Source: Lewinellaceae bacterium (GTDB taxonomy: Bacteria > Bacteroidota > Bacteroidia > Chitinophagales > Saprospiraceae). Taken from it: a stretch of 64,000 nucleotides of DNA. Positions 35,835-45,245 of this stretch are shown here, piece by piece. The stretch covers positions 3,844,001-3,908,000 of the forward strand of contig JACJYL010000001.1 of the NCBI GenBank assembly GCA_020636105.1, written 5' to 3'. The position numbers and the translations under genes are program-made. Each line of letters begins with the position of its first letter. Within the stretch, counting starts at the first letter, position 1. The notes beneath the pieces are model-generated. The model was not told the DNA's origin. It saw nothing but the letters and a program-made list of their open reading frames with translations, and made no database searches.

Positions 35835-36248
35835 TCAATCCCCCATCACAGTTGCCACGAGTTTCCTATTACCACCATGGTTTCTGAATTCACAAAGATA
35901 TATTCCCTGCCAGGTGCCCAGGTTGAGCTGCCCGTTGGTGATCGGAATAAAAAGAGAGGTGTCGGTAAGAGCTGTTTTAATATGAGCCGGCATATCGTCG
36001 GGGCCTTCCAGGGTATGTTGCAGGAAGGACATATTTTCAGGAACAAGCCTGTTGAAGATATTTTCAAAATCCGTCCTTACCGAAGCGTCCGCATTCTCGT
36101 TTATAGTCAATCCGGCAGAAGTATGCTTGATGAAAAGATGAAGCAGGCCTGTTTGTGGCAATTCAGGCAGATGGTTCAGCACTTCGCGGGTAATCAGATG
36201 GAATCCCCTCGGGAAAGCAGGCAGGCTGAAGCTCGTTTGTTGGATCAT
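35835..36248 (-). CDS. YjbQ family (UPF0047) protein
   Basis: A 137-residue cytosolic protein from the ATG at 36248; a TTG seven codons upstream is the alternative start. The family signature is intact: HTSAGLTINENADASVRTD near 42-60, GPDDMPAHIKTAL near 83 and GQLNLGTWQGIYLCEFRNHG near 107-126, with the metal- and phosphate-site histidines. E. coli YjbQ has weak thiamine-phosphate synthase activity, but the physiological role is unresolved. Convergent with rodA. Confidence 0.92.
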   Translation of the reverse strand: MIQQTSFSLPAFPRGFHLITREVLNHLPELPQTGLLHLFIKHTSAGLTINENADASVRTDFENIFNRLVPENMSFLQHTLEGPDDMPAHIKTALTDTSLFIPITNGQLNLGTWQGIYLCEFRNHGGNRKLVATVMGD

Positions 36249-36454
36249 CGGCGTATTATTTTCATACAAACATACATCAATTTTTTACCTGATGCCGGCA
36301 AAATGATGATATTTTAGGCTTGAAGTGGGCATATAAATACTATGAAAATTCATTTATGGGCTCTAAATATAACTTTCCCGGAGTCAATGTGTTTTTTATA
36401 ATGATATAGGGGCATTTTTGCCGCGGTCAGTGGTAAAAAGTGTTTTGAATTACT

Positions 36455-36462
36455 TAATTTTG
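36455..36462 (+). promoter_or_regulatory. Candidate -7 box for aconitase
   Basis: TAATTTTG, an exact TAnnTTTG match, 47 bp before the aconitase ATG; no TTG at -33. Confidence 0.45.
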
Positions 36463-36509
36463 CTGCCCTTATCCGAACAGGCTTTTTTAATTAATAAACT
36501 GACAAACCT

Positions 36510-38774
36510 ATGGCATTCGACATTGAAATGATAAGGGCGCATTACGCCCGTTTCGCCAACAGAGTAAATGAAGCAAAAAAGGTGTTGGGTTCCCCACTCA
36601 CACTTGCTGAAAAAATTCTTTATGCTCACCTCCACGAGGATTCACCATTAGAAAAATATGAAAGAGGGAAAAGTTATGTTTTTTTCGCCCCCGATCGTGT
36701 AGCCATGCAGGATGCAACAGCCCAAATGGCTCTTTTGCAATTTATGATGGCTGGCCGAGATAAAGTAGCGGTTCCTTCAACGGTTCATTGCGACCACCTC
36801 ATTCAGGCAAAGGTGAATTCCAAAATTGACCTGAAAGTAGCAGAAGACATTAACTCTGAGGTTTATGCCTTTCTTCAGTCGGTTTCGAATAAATACGGTA
36901 TTGGTTTCTGGAAACCGGGCTCCGGCATCATACACCAGGTAGTTCTGGAAAATTATGCTTTCCCCGGGGGAATGATGATCGGAACAGATTCCCATACCGT
37001 AAATGCAGGTGGATTAGGCATGGTTGCCATTGGTGTTGGAGGGGCTGATGCCGTGGATGTGATGGCAGGAATGGCCTGGGAACTTAAAATGCCAAAGCTC
37101 ATCGGCGTAAAACTGACAGGAAAACTAAGTGGTTGGACCGCGCCAAAAGATGTAATCCTTAAAGTGGCCGGCATTCTTACCGTGAAAGGAGGAACCGGTG
37201 CCATTGTTGAATATTTCGGAGAAGGAGCCCAAAGTATTTCCTGTACCGGTAAAGGTACCATCTGTAATATGGGTGCAGAGATCGGAGCGACGACCTCTAC
37301 TTTCGGGTATGATGATTCTATGGAGCGTTACCTTAGGGCTACCGAGCGTAGTGAGGTCGCTGATATGGCCAATCAGGTCAGAGAACACCTCACGGGTGAC
37401 CCCGAAGTATATGCCAATCCTGAAAAATATTTTGACCAGGTGATCGAGATCGATCTTTCTGAACTCGAACCTCACCTGAACGGTCCTTTTACTCCTGACC
37501 TGGCAACGCCTGTTTCGAAAATGAAGGAAGTGCTGGCAACCGTCGACTGGCCCAGGAAAATAGAGGTAGGGTTGATTGGCTCATGTACAAACTCCTCTTA
37601 CGAGGATCTTACCCGTGCCGCTTCCATCGCAAAACAGGTAAAAGACAAACATCTGGTCATGAAATCAGAACTGGATATTAACCCTGGTTCAGAACAGGTC
37701 AGGTATACGGCGGAAAGGGATGGATTACTGGAGCTTTTTACCGATATCGGGGCCAACCTCTTCACCAATGCATGTGGCCCGTGTATCGGGCAATGGGATC
37801 GTGCAGGCGCCGAGAAAAAAGAAAAAAATACTATCGTTCATTCTTTTAACCGAAATTTCTCCAAACGGGCTGACGGGAACCCCAATACTCACGCTTTCGT
37901 AGGTTCCCCGGAGTTGGTGGCTGCCCTGGCTATCGCCGGAGATTTAGGGTTTAATCCCATGACCGATACGCTTACCAATGACAAAGGAGAGCAGGTGAAA
38001 CTCGATCCTCCTTTTGGGGAAGAATTGCCTTCAAAAGGTTTTGATGTTGAAGATGCGGGCTACAATGCCCCGGCTAAGGACGGTAGCGGGGTTCAGGTTG
38101 TCGTGGATCCCGCATCAGATCGTTTGCAGCTGCTTACGCCATTTGAGCCATTGACACAAGATGGTATGAAAGGCATGCGCCTGTTGATCAAAGCAAAAGG
38201 AAAGTGTACTACGGATCATATCTCCATGGCAGGCCCCTGGTTGACCTACAGAGGACACCTCGAAAATATTTCGAACAACTGCTTTATTGGAGCCATTAAT
38301 TACTTCAACAACGAAGCCAACAAGGTGCTGAATCTCGAAACGGGCCAGTATATGGCTGTTCCTGACTCGGCAAGAGCTTATAAAAATGCAGGGATAGGCA
38401 CGGTTGTTTTCGGAGAAGAAAATTACGGTGAAGGTTCATCCCGCGAACACGCTGCGATGGAGCCACGTTTCCTCGGAGTGAAGGCAGTTATTGTGAAGTC
38501 CTTTGCCCGTATTCATGAAACCAACCTGAAAAAACAGGGCATGCTCGGTCTTACCTTTGTGAATCCTGCCGATTATGAAAAGATTCGCCAGGATGATAAA
38601 ATCGACCTTTTAGGGTTTGATGAAATGGCTCCGGGTAAGAACATTAAAGTGGTGCTGCACCATTCAGATGGTACTGAGGATACTTTCGAAGTGGCGCATA
38701 CTTACAATAAAGCCCAGATCGATTGGGTTCGTGCAGGTTCTGCATTAAATAAAATCAGGGAAGAACTGGGGTAA
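36510..38774 (+). CDS. acn: Aconitate hydratase (mitochondrial-type)
   Basis: A 754-residue [4Fe-4S] enzyme of the TCA cycle interconverting citrate and isocitrate. Cluster cysteines are seen in GLIGSCTNSSYEDL near 354 and NACGPCIGQW near 418-421 (CxxC). Substrate residues include GTDSHTVNAGGLGM near 158 and the swivel-domain GEENYGEGSSREHAAMEPR near 636-654. The length and sequence are of the mitochondrial aconitase kind, as usual in Bacteroidota, not AcnA/IRP or AcnB. Monocistronic, ended by a clear terminator. Confidence 0.96.
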   Translation: MAFDIEMIRAHYARFANRVNEAKKVLGSPLTLAEKILYAHLHEDSPLEKYERGKSYVFFAPDRVAMQDATAQMALLQFMMAGRDKVAVPSTVHCDHLIQAKVNSKIDLKVAEDINSEVYAFLQSVSNKYGIGFWKPGSGIIHQVVLENYAFPGGMMIGTDSHTVNAGGLGMVAIGVGGADAVDVMAGMAWELKMPKLIGVKLTGKLSGWTAPKDVILKVAGILTVKGGTGAIVEYFGEGAQSISCTGKGTICNMGAEIGATTSTFGYDDSMERYLRATERSEVADMANQVREHLTGDPEVYANPEKYFDQVIEIDLSELEPHLNGPFTPDLATPVSKMKEVLATVDWPRKIEVGLIGSCTNSSYEDLTRAASIAKQVKDKHLVMKSELDINPGSEQVRYTAERDGLLELFTDIGANLFTNACGPCIGQWDRAGAEKKEKNTIVHSFNRNFSKRADGNPNTHAFVGSPELVAALAIAGDLGFNPMTDTLTNDKGEQVKLDPPFGEELPSKGFDVEDAGYNAPAKDGSGVQVVVDPASDRLQLLTPFEPLTQDGMKGMRLLIKAKGKCTTDHISMAGPWLTYRGHLENISNNCFIGAINYFNNEANKVLNLETGQYMAVPDSARAYKNAGIGTVVFGEENYGEGSSREHAAMEPRFLGVKAVIVKSFARIHETNLKKQGMLGLTFVNPADYEKIRQDDKIDLLGFDEMAPGKNIKVVLHHSDGTEDTFEVAHTYNKAQIDWVRAGSALNKIREELG

Positions 38775-38800
38775 TATTTTATTCTTCCTGGGTTAATAAT

Positions 38801-38844
38801 ACAAAGCCCTTCTGCCTGTTTGGTGGAAGGGCTTTGTTGTTTTT
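38801..38844 (+). terminator. Rho-independent terminator after aconitase
   Basis: Arms ACAAAGCCCTTC (38801-38812) and GAAGGGCTTTGT (38826-38837) followed by TGTTTTT. Confidence 0.85.
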
Positions 38845-38925
38845 AAACACGTTCAGGTTGATTTCATAGCAGATAACTTCACAATTTCTTTACCTCCACT
38901 TAATCACCTGCTCACAGTCTGATTC

Positions 38926-38933
38926 TACCTTTG
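38926..38933 (+). promoter_or_regulatory. Candidate -7 box for the LpxH-like phosphoesterase
   Basis: TACCTTTG, an exact TAnnTTTG match, 63 bp before the preferred start at 38997. It also argues against the upstream in-frame ATG at 38943, which would leave almost no leader. Confidence 0.5.
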
Positions 38934-38996
38934 TGGGATTAAATGGAACAACCGGCGATGGTGCTATGGTTGCTCCATGATACTCATGATCTGACA

Positions 38997-39884
38997 ATGA
39001 AAAAACATCAAAAACGAAAAATCGATGTGCTCGTGATCTCGGATGTGCACCTTGGAACCTTTGGTTGCAGGGCAAAGGAATTGTTGAATTATCTGAATAC
39101 AGTGAATCCGCAAACCCTGGTCTTAAACGGAGACATCATAGACATTTGGCAATTCAATAAGCATTTTTTTCCCAGCTCACACATGAAGGTGATTAAACAT
39201 CTGACTTCTTTATTGGCGAAGGGCACAAAAGTATATTATGTCACGGGAAATCACGACGAAATGCTCCGAAAATTCAAGGGACTCAGACTGGGGTCTTTTG
39301 AGATCGTCAATAAGATCGTGCTCGAAATTGACGGGCGCAAAGCGTGGATTTTCCATGGTGACGTTTTTGATGTAAGTATGAAACATTCCAAATGGCTGGC
39401 AAAACTTGGAGGTTTGGGGTATGACCTGCTTATTATGATCAATACCCTTTTTAATTTCGTGAGTCAAAAAATACTGGGAAGAGGGCGAATCTCACTTTCC
39501 AAAAGAATAAAGAATGGGGTAAAAAGTGCCTTAAATCATATAAATAATTTCGAAGAAACTGCTGCGGATATAGCCATCTCCAACGGGTATGATTTTGTCA
39601 TCTGCGGGCATATTCATCAGCCCAAAATGCGGGAAATTATCAACCAGGAAGGAGGACGGGTTATGTATATGAATTCGGGCGATTGGATCGAAAACCTTTC
39701 TGCTCTTGAATATGCCAAGGGTGAATGGACTATATATGATTATTTTAATGATCCGGTGGTTCAGCAAATCAACCAGAAAGAACAATCCAAACAACCACAA
39801 GAAGTTATGCAAATAGATTACTCCAGTAAGCAGCTATTGTTTGAGCTGGTGGAAGAGTTTAAGGTTAGCGGTTTCCGGGTTTAG
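38997..39884 (+). CDS. Metallophosphoesterase, UDP-2,3-diacylglucosamine diphosphatase-like
   Basis: A 295-residue calcineurin-like phosphoesterase. All metal-site motifs are present: VISDVHLGTFG near residue 13, NGDIIDIW near 43, TGNHDE near 82, and GHIHQPKM with MNSGDWIEN near 205-230. The arrangement and a helical insertion between the third and fourth motifs match LpxH/LpxG-type lipid A enzymes, which cleave UDP-diacylglucosamine to lipid X. The lysine-rich start (MKKHQKRKIDVL) is typical. Chosen start is the ATG at 38997. Role in lipid A is inferred from family. Confidence 0.85.
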   Translation: MKKHQKRKIDVLVISDVHLGTFGCRAKELLNYLNTVNPQTLVLNGDIIDIWQFNKHFFPSSHMKVIKHLTSLLAKGTKVYYVTGNHDEMLRKFKGLRLGSFEIVNKIVLEIDGRKAWIFHGDVFDVSMKHSKWLAKLGGLGYDLLIMINTLFNFVSQKILGRGRISLSKRIKNGVKSALNHINNFEETAADIAISNGYDFVICGHIHQPKMREIINQEGGRVMYMNSGDWIENLSALEYAKGEWTIYDYFNDPVVQQINQKEQSKQPQEVMQIDYSSKQLLFELVEEFKVSGFRV

Positions 39885-39967
39885 TAATAGGACAGGTTCG
39901 AAATGTTATGAAATTAACCATTTCTTCCGGTCCTCTTACTTTAATAATTTTATCAATCCTAATCCTA

Positions 39968-40016
39968 AAAAAAAAGCAGAGCATACCGGTTAATGACCGG
40001 TATGCTCTGCTTTTTT
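39968..40016. terminator. Bidirectional terminator between convergent genes
   Basis: Perfect arms (A-run + GCAGAGCATACCGGT and ACCGGTATGCTCTGC + T-run) around a TAATG loop, between the phosphoesterase and glgC. Confidence 0.92.
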
Positions 40017-40039
40017 GCGCTCAGAAAGGCTGAAAAGGA

Positions 40040-41332
40040 TCAATGAGATTTATCACCTGCCCAGTTCAGTCCGATATGGGTGCCGTCCGGGATGACGGTT
40101 CCTTTAGGGATGACAACGACGCCGTCCCTGATATAATGGGTTTTCTCCTTCGCATCGTCAAGTGCAACACTTCCATGGATGTGGACATTATTTCCAATGC
40201 GACAGTTTTTATCGACGATAACATTTCTTAGAAAACAATTTTTACCGATTCCCAGGCTAATGGTTGATTCGTCCAGGATTTGGTCAATGGTTTCGTAATA
40301 ATCGTTACCCATGATGATGGAGTTGGATATGTCGGTATTTTCTCCAATTCTCGATCTGATCCCAATGACGGAACGTTCCACTTTTTTTGCATGGATAAAG
40401 CAACCTTCAGCTACAATGGCCTGGTTAAACCAGGTGCCAAAAATTTTTGATGGTGCCAGAAGACGTGCCCGGGTGTAAATGGGTTTTTCCCGGTCAAAAA
40501 GGTTAAACTTCGGAATATCGTCCGTCAGGGCAATATTGGCTTCGTAAAAAGAACCAATGGTTCCGATATCTGTCCAGTATCCGTCAAAAGAATAACTGGC
40601 CACTTTATGGCCGTTTTCGATGGCAAAAGGAATGATATTTTTGCCAAAGTCCATGGCCTTGTCGTTCTGATCGAGGAAAAATTTGAGGCTTTTTTTATTA
40701 AAAATGTAAATACCCATTGAGGCCAGGAAATGTTTTCCGGCAGCTTCATGCTGTTCGGTTACCGGGGATTTCCAGTCGTCAAGTACTTCGGCGGTCGGTT
40801 TTTCAATAAACCTTTCGATGTACCCCTTTTCATTGACTTTCATAATACCAAAACCCGGTGCATCTTTTGCGTTGACGGGGATAGTGGCTATGGTCAGCTC
40901 AGCTTTTTGCTTAATATGATATTGAGCCAGTTTTTCGAAATCCATCTGGTAGAGCTGATCCCCTGAAAGGATGAGGATATAATCGTAATCGTGCTTTGTC
41001 AGGTGTTTCATGGATTGGCGTACCGCGTCGGCGGTTCCCTGGAACCAGTTTTCGCTGGTAGGTGTTTGTTCCGCCGCCAGAATGTCTACAAAACCATGAC
41101 TGAAATTGTCGAAATTGTAGGAATTTTTAATATGTTGATTTAAAGAGGCCGAGTTGTATTGTGTGACCACAAACATTCTCCTCACATTTGAATTCAGACA
41201 ATTGGAGATCGGAATGTCAATAAGTCGGTATTTTCCACCGATGGGTACGGCAGGTTTAGAGCGTTTGCTGGTCAAAGGATATAGTCGTGATCCGGCTCCG
41301 CCGCCTAAAATAAGTGAGATCATTTTTATCAT
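40040..41332 (-). CDS. glgC: Glucose-1-phosphate adenylyltransferase
   Basis: A 430-residue cytosolic enzyme making ADP-glucose for glycogen synthesis. The nucleotidyltransferase core starts with ILGGGAGSRLYPLTSKRSKP (residues 7-26), continues with GTADAVRQS near 101 and the glucose-1-phosphate site IERFIEKP near 187. The C-terminal third is a left-handed beta-helix (hexapeptide repeats, NVHIHGSVALDDAKEKTHY). It lies 44 bp downstream of glgA on the same strand, so the two form a glycogen operon. Allosteric residues cannot be assigned with confidence. Confidence 0.95.
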   Translation of the reverse strand: MIKMISLILGGGAGSRLYPLTSKRSKPAVPIGGKYRLIDIPISNCLNSNVRRMFVVTQYNSASLNQHIKNSYNFDNFSHGFVDILAAEQTPTSENWFQGTADAVRQSMKHLTKHDYDYILILSGDQLYQMDFEKLAQYHIKQKAELTIATIPVNAKDAPGFGIMKVNEKGYIERFIEKPTAEVLDDWKSPVTEQHEAAGKHFLASMGIYIFNKKSLKFFLDQNDKAMDFGKNIIPFAIENGHKVASYSFDGYWTDIGTIGSFYEANIALTDDIPKFNLFDREKPIYTRARLLAPSKIFGTWFNQAIVAEGCFIHAKKVERSVIGIRSRIGENTDISNSIIMGNDYYETIDQILDESTISLGIGKNCFLRNVIVDKNCRIGNNVHIHGSVALDDAKEKTHYIRDGVVVIPKGTVIPDGTHIGLNWAGDKSH

Positions 41333-41376
41333 AGCTCGTCGTTTTTTGTGTTTTCAAACAAAAGGAGGTATTATTG

Positions 41377-42822
41377 TTAAATTAATCCGAGTAATTCATC
41401 ATATACATTTTTATAGGCCTTTGCAGAGGCTTCCCATGAGAAATCGAGGGCCATAATTTTTTCCCTCACTTCATTTAGTGCCTTGGTATCCTTATAAAGT
41501 TGAGTGGCCCGGTAAATGGAGGTATGGGCATCATGAATAGTGAAATTGTTGAAACGGAATCCACAGCCGCTTCCGTCAGGCTCACCCATATCGATTACCG
41601 TATCTTTTAATCCGCCGACGGAACGAACGATTGGTACCGTGCCATAAGCCATGGCATACATCTGGTTGAGTCCGCATGGCTCCACCCTTGAAGGCATCAA
41701 CAAGAAATCCGATCCGGCGTATAACTGATGAGCTAATCCTTCATTGTATTCCAGCCGGGCATGGAAACGACCGGGGTAAAGGTGGTTCAGGTAAGCCAGG
41801 CTACCGTGAAGATCAGGGTCTCCCGTTCCCAGAATCGCAATGGCAACATCAAGACCGCTGTGCATAATGCTATGCACGAGGTCAGGGATCATGTCGGCTC
41901 CTTTTTCCTTGGCCAGCCTTCCGATAAAAGTTACCAGGGGCAGGGCCATGTTGAGCGGAAAACTGGACTTTAAAGTTTCTTTGTTTTTTTTCTTAAAGGC
42001 CGAAACACTCCTTTTTAAAGTGTCTGAAATATAGGGGTCTGTTTTCGGGTCCCACACGGCCGCATCAATGCCATTGATGATGCCTATAGATTTATGTTGT
42101 TCATGGATGAGCAATGGTTCAAGCCCTCCTGAACTGCTTTTTAGTTCTTCCAGGTAACTTGGAGAAACCGTAGTAATGCGCCAGGAAGATTTTATGGCTG
42201 CCGCTAAAGGGGTAATGGCATTTTTCCAATCCAGCACGCCGCGGGCAAAGTTTTCGAAATGAGGCAATAAATACATTTTGTCCCAGCCAAAGGTACCATG
42301 ATATTCTCCATTGTGAATGGTAAAAACGGTAGGCGTATTGCCCAGGGCCCAATTGTATTCGGGGCAGTATTTCATCATAAAAGGAATGATGCCTACCTGG
42401 TGATCATGGCAATGGATGATCTGCGGTTTTCCGGGGCTTTGAATGATCCACTGAAGGGCTGCCTGCTGAAAAGACATGAATCGGCGAATTTCGTCGCCAT
42501 AACTATAACCTGCAGGATCATTGTAAATACCGGGCCGGTCAAAATAGTCAGGAATATTGGCCACAAAAAGAGGAAATCCAAGGTCTGTGGATTCCAGCTT
42601 TTCAATTCTGAACCAGACATTATGATTGTGGAGCCAGGTACTGCCCTGATAAACAGGAGAGAAAGTCTGGCTCTCGATCCACTTTGTTTTGTATTTCGGA
42701 ATAAGCACTCCCGTAGATACGCCCAGGGCATTAAGGTATTTGGGTAAGGCACCAACAACATCGCCTAAACCGCCCACCTTAGCAGCTGGATAACATTCGG
42801 CGCTGATGTGAAGGATTTGCAT
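41377..42822 (-). CDS. glgA: Glycogen synthase (GT5)
   Basis: A 481-residue glycosyltransferase of family 5 that extends alpha-1,4-glucan chains from ADP-glucose. The ADP-glucose site KVGGLGDVVGALPKYL is at residues 16-31; the C-terminal Rossmann half has LVTFIGRLAKEKGADM near 295 and the catalytic Glu region MPSRVEPCGLNQMYAMAYGT near 378-397. Full length with ATG start. Upstream partner of glgC in the same transcription unit; branching and debranching enzymes are not in the window. Confidence 0.95.
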   Translation of the reverse strand: MQILHISAECYPAAKVGGLGDVVGALPKYLNALGVSTGVLIPKYKTKWIESQTFSPVYQGSTWLHNHNVWFRIEKLESTDLGFPLFVANIPDYFDRPGIYNDPAGYSYGDEIRRFMSFQQAALQWIIQSPGKPQIIHCHDHQVGIIPFMMKYCPEYNWALGNTPTVFTIHNGEYHGTFGWDKMYLLPHFENFARGVLDWKNAITPLAAAIKSSWRITTVSPSYLEELKSSSGGLEPLLIHEQHKSIGIINGIDAAVWDPKTDPYISDTLKRSVSAFKKKNKETLKSSFPLNMALPLVTFIGRLAKEKGADMIPDLVHSIMHSGLDVAIAILGTGDPDLHGSLAYLNHLYPGRFHARLEYNEGLAHQLYAGSDFLLMPSRVEPCGLNQMYAMAYGTVPIVRSVGGLKDTVIDMGEPDGSGCGFRFNNFTIHDAHTSIYRATQLYKDTKALNEVREKIMALDFSWEASAKAYKNVYDELLGLI

Positions 42823-42977
42823 ACTTAAAGATGATTTTTCTCTTGCACTAAAGATATATTTTTTATTTTTAAAATGATAGTACTGATGACGAATTTTGAA
42901 AAGAAAACCGCTATAGGCAATTATTTTCCAACAAAAAGTACACCTGGATGAATCTTAGTTCAAGAGACAAAACGGGG

Positions 42978-44024
42978 TTATCGTACCGTTAAAAAAGCCT
43001 CGGCGAGCGCCAACCCTTTTACCTGTGTTTCTACGTAGTCATGGAGCGTTTGGTAATCTCCCTGCGCATATTTCAAAAAAGCCGATGCCTGACCGTAAAT
43101 GGCAGAGGCATTGATTTTATGCGTCAGATAGTATCCGTCAAGGAAGTCTTTTACGCCCCCCGAAATGATTACCTGCTTGCAAAGAATTTTATCTTTCCCT
43201 CCGGAAAGGATGTCATTGATAAAACCGACCATTTCTTCAGCGGTATGCCCCACCCTGGCGATCCCTTCAAAAATTTCGATCTTGTTTTCATCCCTCAGCA
43301 TTTCCAGCATGGCAAAGTTTGTGCCCCCTGCTGCACCAAATTCGATGGCAGCTAAAGGCAGTTCAAGCAGTGCTTCGAGACTTTTGGGGCCGAATCCCTG
43401 CCCGACTTCCTTGACGATGACAGACAAGCCTGGCATTTCGTCCAGGAGGCGTTTAAGGTTGTCAAGTGGTGGTTTAATGAAACGGTCGCCTTCCGGTTGA
43501 AGCCATTCCTGTAAGGGATTGATATGGAGGATGAGACCGTCGGCATTCAGGCGGTCGATCAACATTTTTATTTTATAAGATTCGCCTTGCTGGAACAGTT
43601 GTTCCACCTGGGCCACGCCGAGGTTGGCATAAAAAGGAAGTTCGTCGCCGATAATTTTCCTGAAATCAAAATCTTTCAAACGAACATCTCCGGATAATAG
43701 AGAACGGCATGATCCCAGGCCCATACCCATGCCAAATTCACGGCACGCCCTTGCGAGATTACTGTTTATGGTAAAAGCTTTTTCCGTTCCGCCGGTCATA
43801 CTTGAAACCCAGATGGGGACCTGCATTTTTTTGCCAAGGAAGTTGAAATCTCCCCCGGTCTTATTATCCGGGTGGGCAGATAACATGGGTTCATAATAAA
43901 ACCGGTTATCTAAACGAGCCGCTTCAACACGGGATTTAAAAGCGAGATCTATATGGTCCCGTTTTCGGTTTTCGGCATTAGGATCATTTTCGTCTGAACC
44001 AATATTTTTTTGTTCTTTTGTCAC
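42978..44024 (-). CDS. fni: Type 2 isopentenyl-diphosphate delta-isomerase
   Basis: A 348-residue FMN- and NAD(P)H-dependent TIM-barrel enzyme converting IPP to DMAPP for isoprenoid synthesis. Signatures: RKRDHIDLAF at 20-29 (family RKxDHI), PIWVSSMTGGTEKAF near 70-84 (FMN site), MGLGSCRSLL near 97, LILHINPLQEWLQPEGD near 164 and VKEVGQGFGPKSLEAL near 200. Unrelated in fold to type 1 Idi. Stands alone between glgA and the divergent dehydratase. Confidence 0.95.
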   Translation of the reverse strand: MTKEQKNIGSDENDPNAENRKRDHIDLAFKSRVEAARLDNRFYYEPMLSAHPDNKTGGDFNFLGKKMQVPIWVSSMTGGTEKAFTINSNLARACREFGMGMGLGSCRSLLSGDVRLKDFDFRKIIGDELPFYANLGVAQVEQLFQQGESYKIKMLIDRLNADGLILHINPLQEWLQPEGDRFIKPPLDNLKRLLDEMPGLSVIVKEVGQGFGPKSLEALLELPLAAIEFGAAGGTNFAMLEMLRDENKIEIFEGIARVGHTAEEMVGFINDILSGGKDKILCKQVIISGGVKDFLDGYYLTHKINASAIYGQASAFLKYAQGDYQTLHDYVETQVKGLALAEAFLTVR

Positions 44025-44137
44025 AGATCAAAGAGGTTTTCGTGTATATTTCGTAAAATTAAGCAATTAAATTCACCAAAGGGTAAAGTATTCACCATGG
44101 ACACCATGGGATTTAAATTTTGAAGCAATCCGACAAT

Positions 44138-45094
44138 ATGAAAAAACTGACCGCACCACCAACATTAGCTCAAATTGAAGAGACTCATGAAGCCATTAAA
44201 CCGTTTATTCATAAAACGCCGGTGCTCACCTGTCAACAATTAGATAACATCAGTGGAGCCCACTTGTTTTTTAAATGTGAAAATTTTCAAAAAATCGGTG
44301 CCTTCAAAATGCGCGGAGCTACCAGTGCCGCACTTCGTTTGACCGACGAAGAAAAGCGCGCAGGACTGGCAACCCATTCCTCCGGTAATCATGCCCAGGC
44401 CGTAGCACTAAGTGCTAAATTGATGAATATCCCGGCTCATATTGTCATGCCGGATGTATCCCCGGGAATCAAAGTGAATGCTACCCGGGGATATGGTGCA
44501 CAGATTTATTTTTGTGACAATAACCAGCAGGCCCGCGAGGATGCCCTGGATAAAGTATTACAGGAAACGGGCGCCGCCTTTATTCACCCTTACGACGATT
44601 ATAATGTTATTGCCGGACAGGCTACGGCCTCAAAAGAGCTGCTCGAAGCGGTTCCTGAACTGGATATTGTACTAGCCCCCATCGGCGGTGGCGGTCTGAT
44701 GAGCGGAACCGCCCTGTTGACAAAATACCTGTCAGGAAATACCAAAGTATATGGAGCGGAACCTCAAAATGTGGACGACGCCTGGCGTTCCTTTACTTCC
44801 GGCAAACTCCAAAAAAACACCACAGTCAATACTGTTGCAGACGGGCTGCGGACCAATTTGAGTGAAAGAACATTTGGCATCATTCAAAAGTATGTGGATG
44901 ATATTTTTACCGTTTCGGAAGATGCTATCCTGGAAGCAATGATGTTGATTTACGAACGAATGAAAATCGTCATTGAGCCTTCTTCCGCCGTTCCCTTTGC
45001 AGTGGTGCTCGCCCATCCTGAAATTTTCAAAAATAAAAGAACCGGTATTATTTTGAGCGGAGGAAATGTTGATTTGAAACAAATTTTTTCCTGA
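44138..45094 (+). CDS. PLP-dependent threonine/serine dehydratase or serine racemase
   Basis: A 318-residue fold-type II PLP enzyme. The cofactor lysine is in IGAFKMRGATSA near residue 52, the phosphate-binding glycine loop is GGGGLMSGTALL near 180, the PLP ring motif is SSGNHAQAVALSA near 77-89 and SGGNVDLKQ closes the protein. There is no C-terminal ACT regulatory domain, so it is a catabolic-type threonine dehydratase or serine racemase; sequence alone cannot separate these. I chose the ATG at 44138; a TTG at 44120 lies six codons upstream. Confidence 0.9.
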   Translation: MKKLTAPPTLAQIEETHEAIKPFIHKTPVLTCQQLDNISGAHLFFKCENFQKIGAFKMRGATSAALRLTDEEKRAGLATHSSGNHAQAVALSAKLMNIPAHIVMPDVSPGIKVNATRGYGAQIYFCDNNQQAREDALDKVLQETGAAFIHPYDDYNVIAGQATASKELLEAVPELDIVLAPIGGGGLMSGTALLTKYLSGNTKVYGAEPQNVDDAWRSFTSGKLQKNTTVNTVADGLRTNLSERTFGIIQKYVDDIFTVSEDAILEAMMLIYERMKIVIEPSSAVPFAVVLAHPEIFKNKRTGIILSGGNVDLKQIFS

Positions 45095-45245
45095 AACTTG
45101 TCTAAAATAATACATACACTATCGAAAAATGAAACGTTTTTAGCCCCATTTTTCCCAAATTCGGCCCTGCCTGGTCAGACCTGAGTTTAACCTGGCGAAC
45201 TCGCCTTTTATAGAATTTTTTAAATTATCAAAACTACGATCGAAC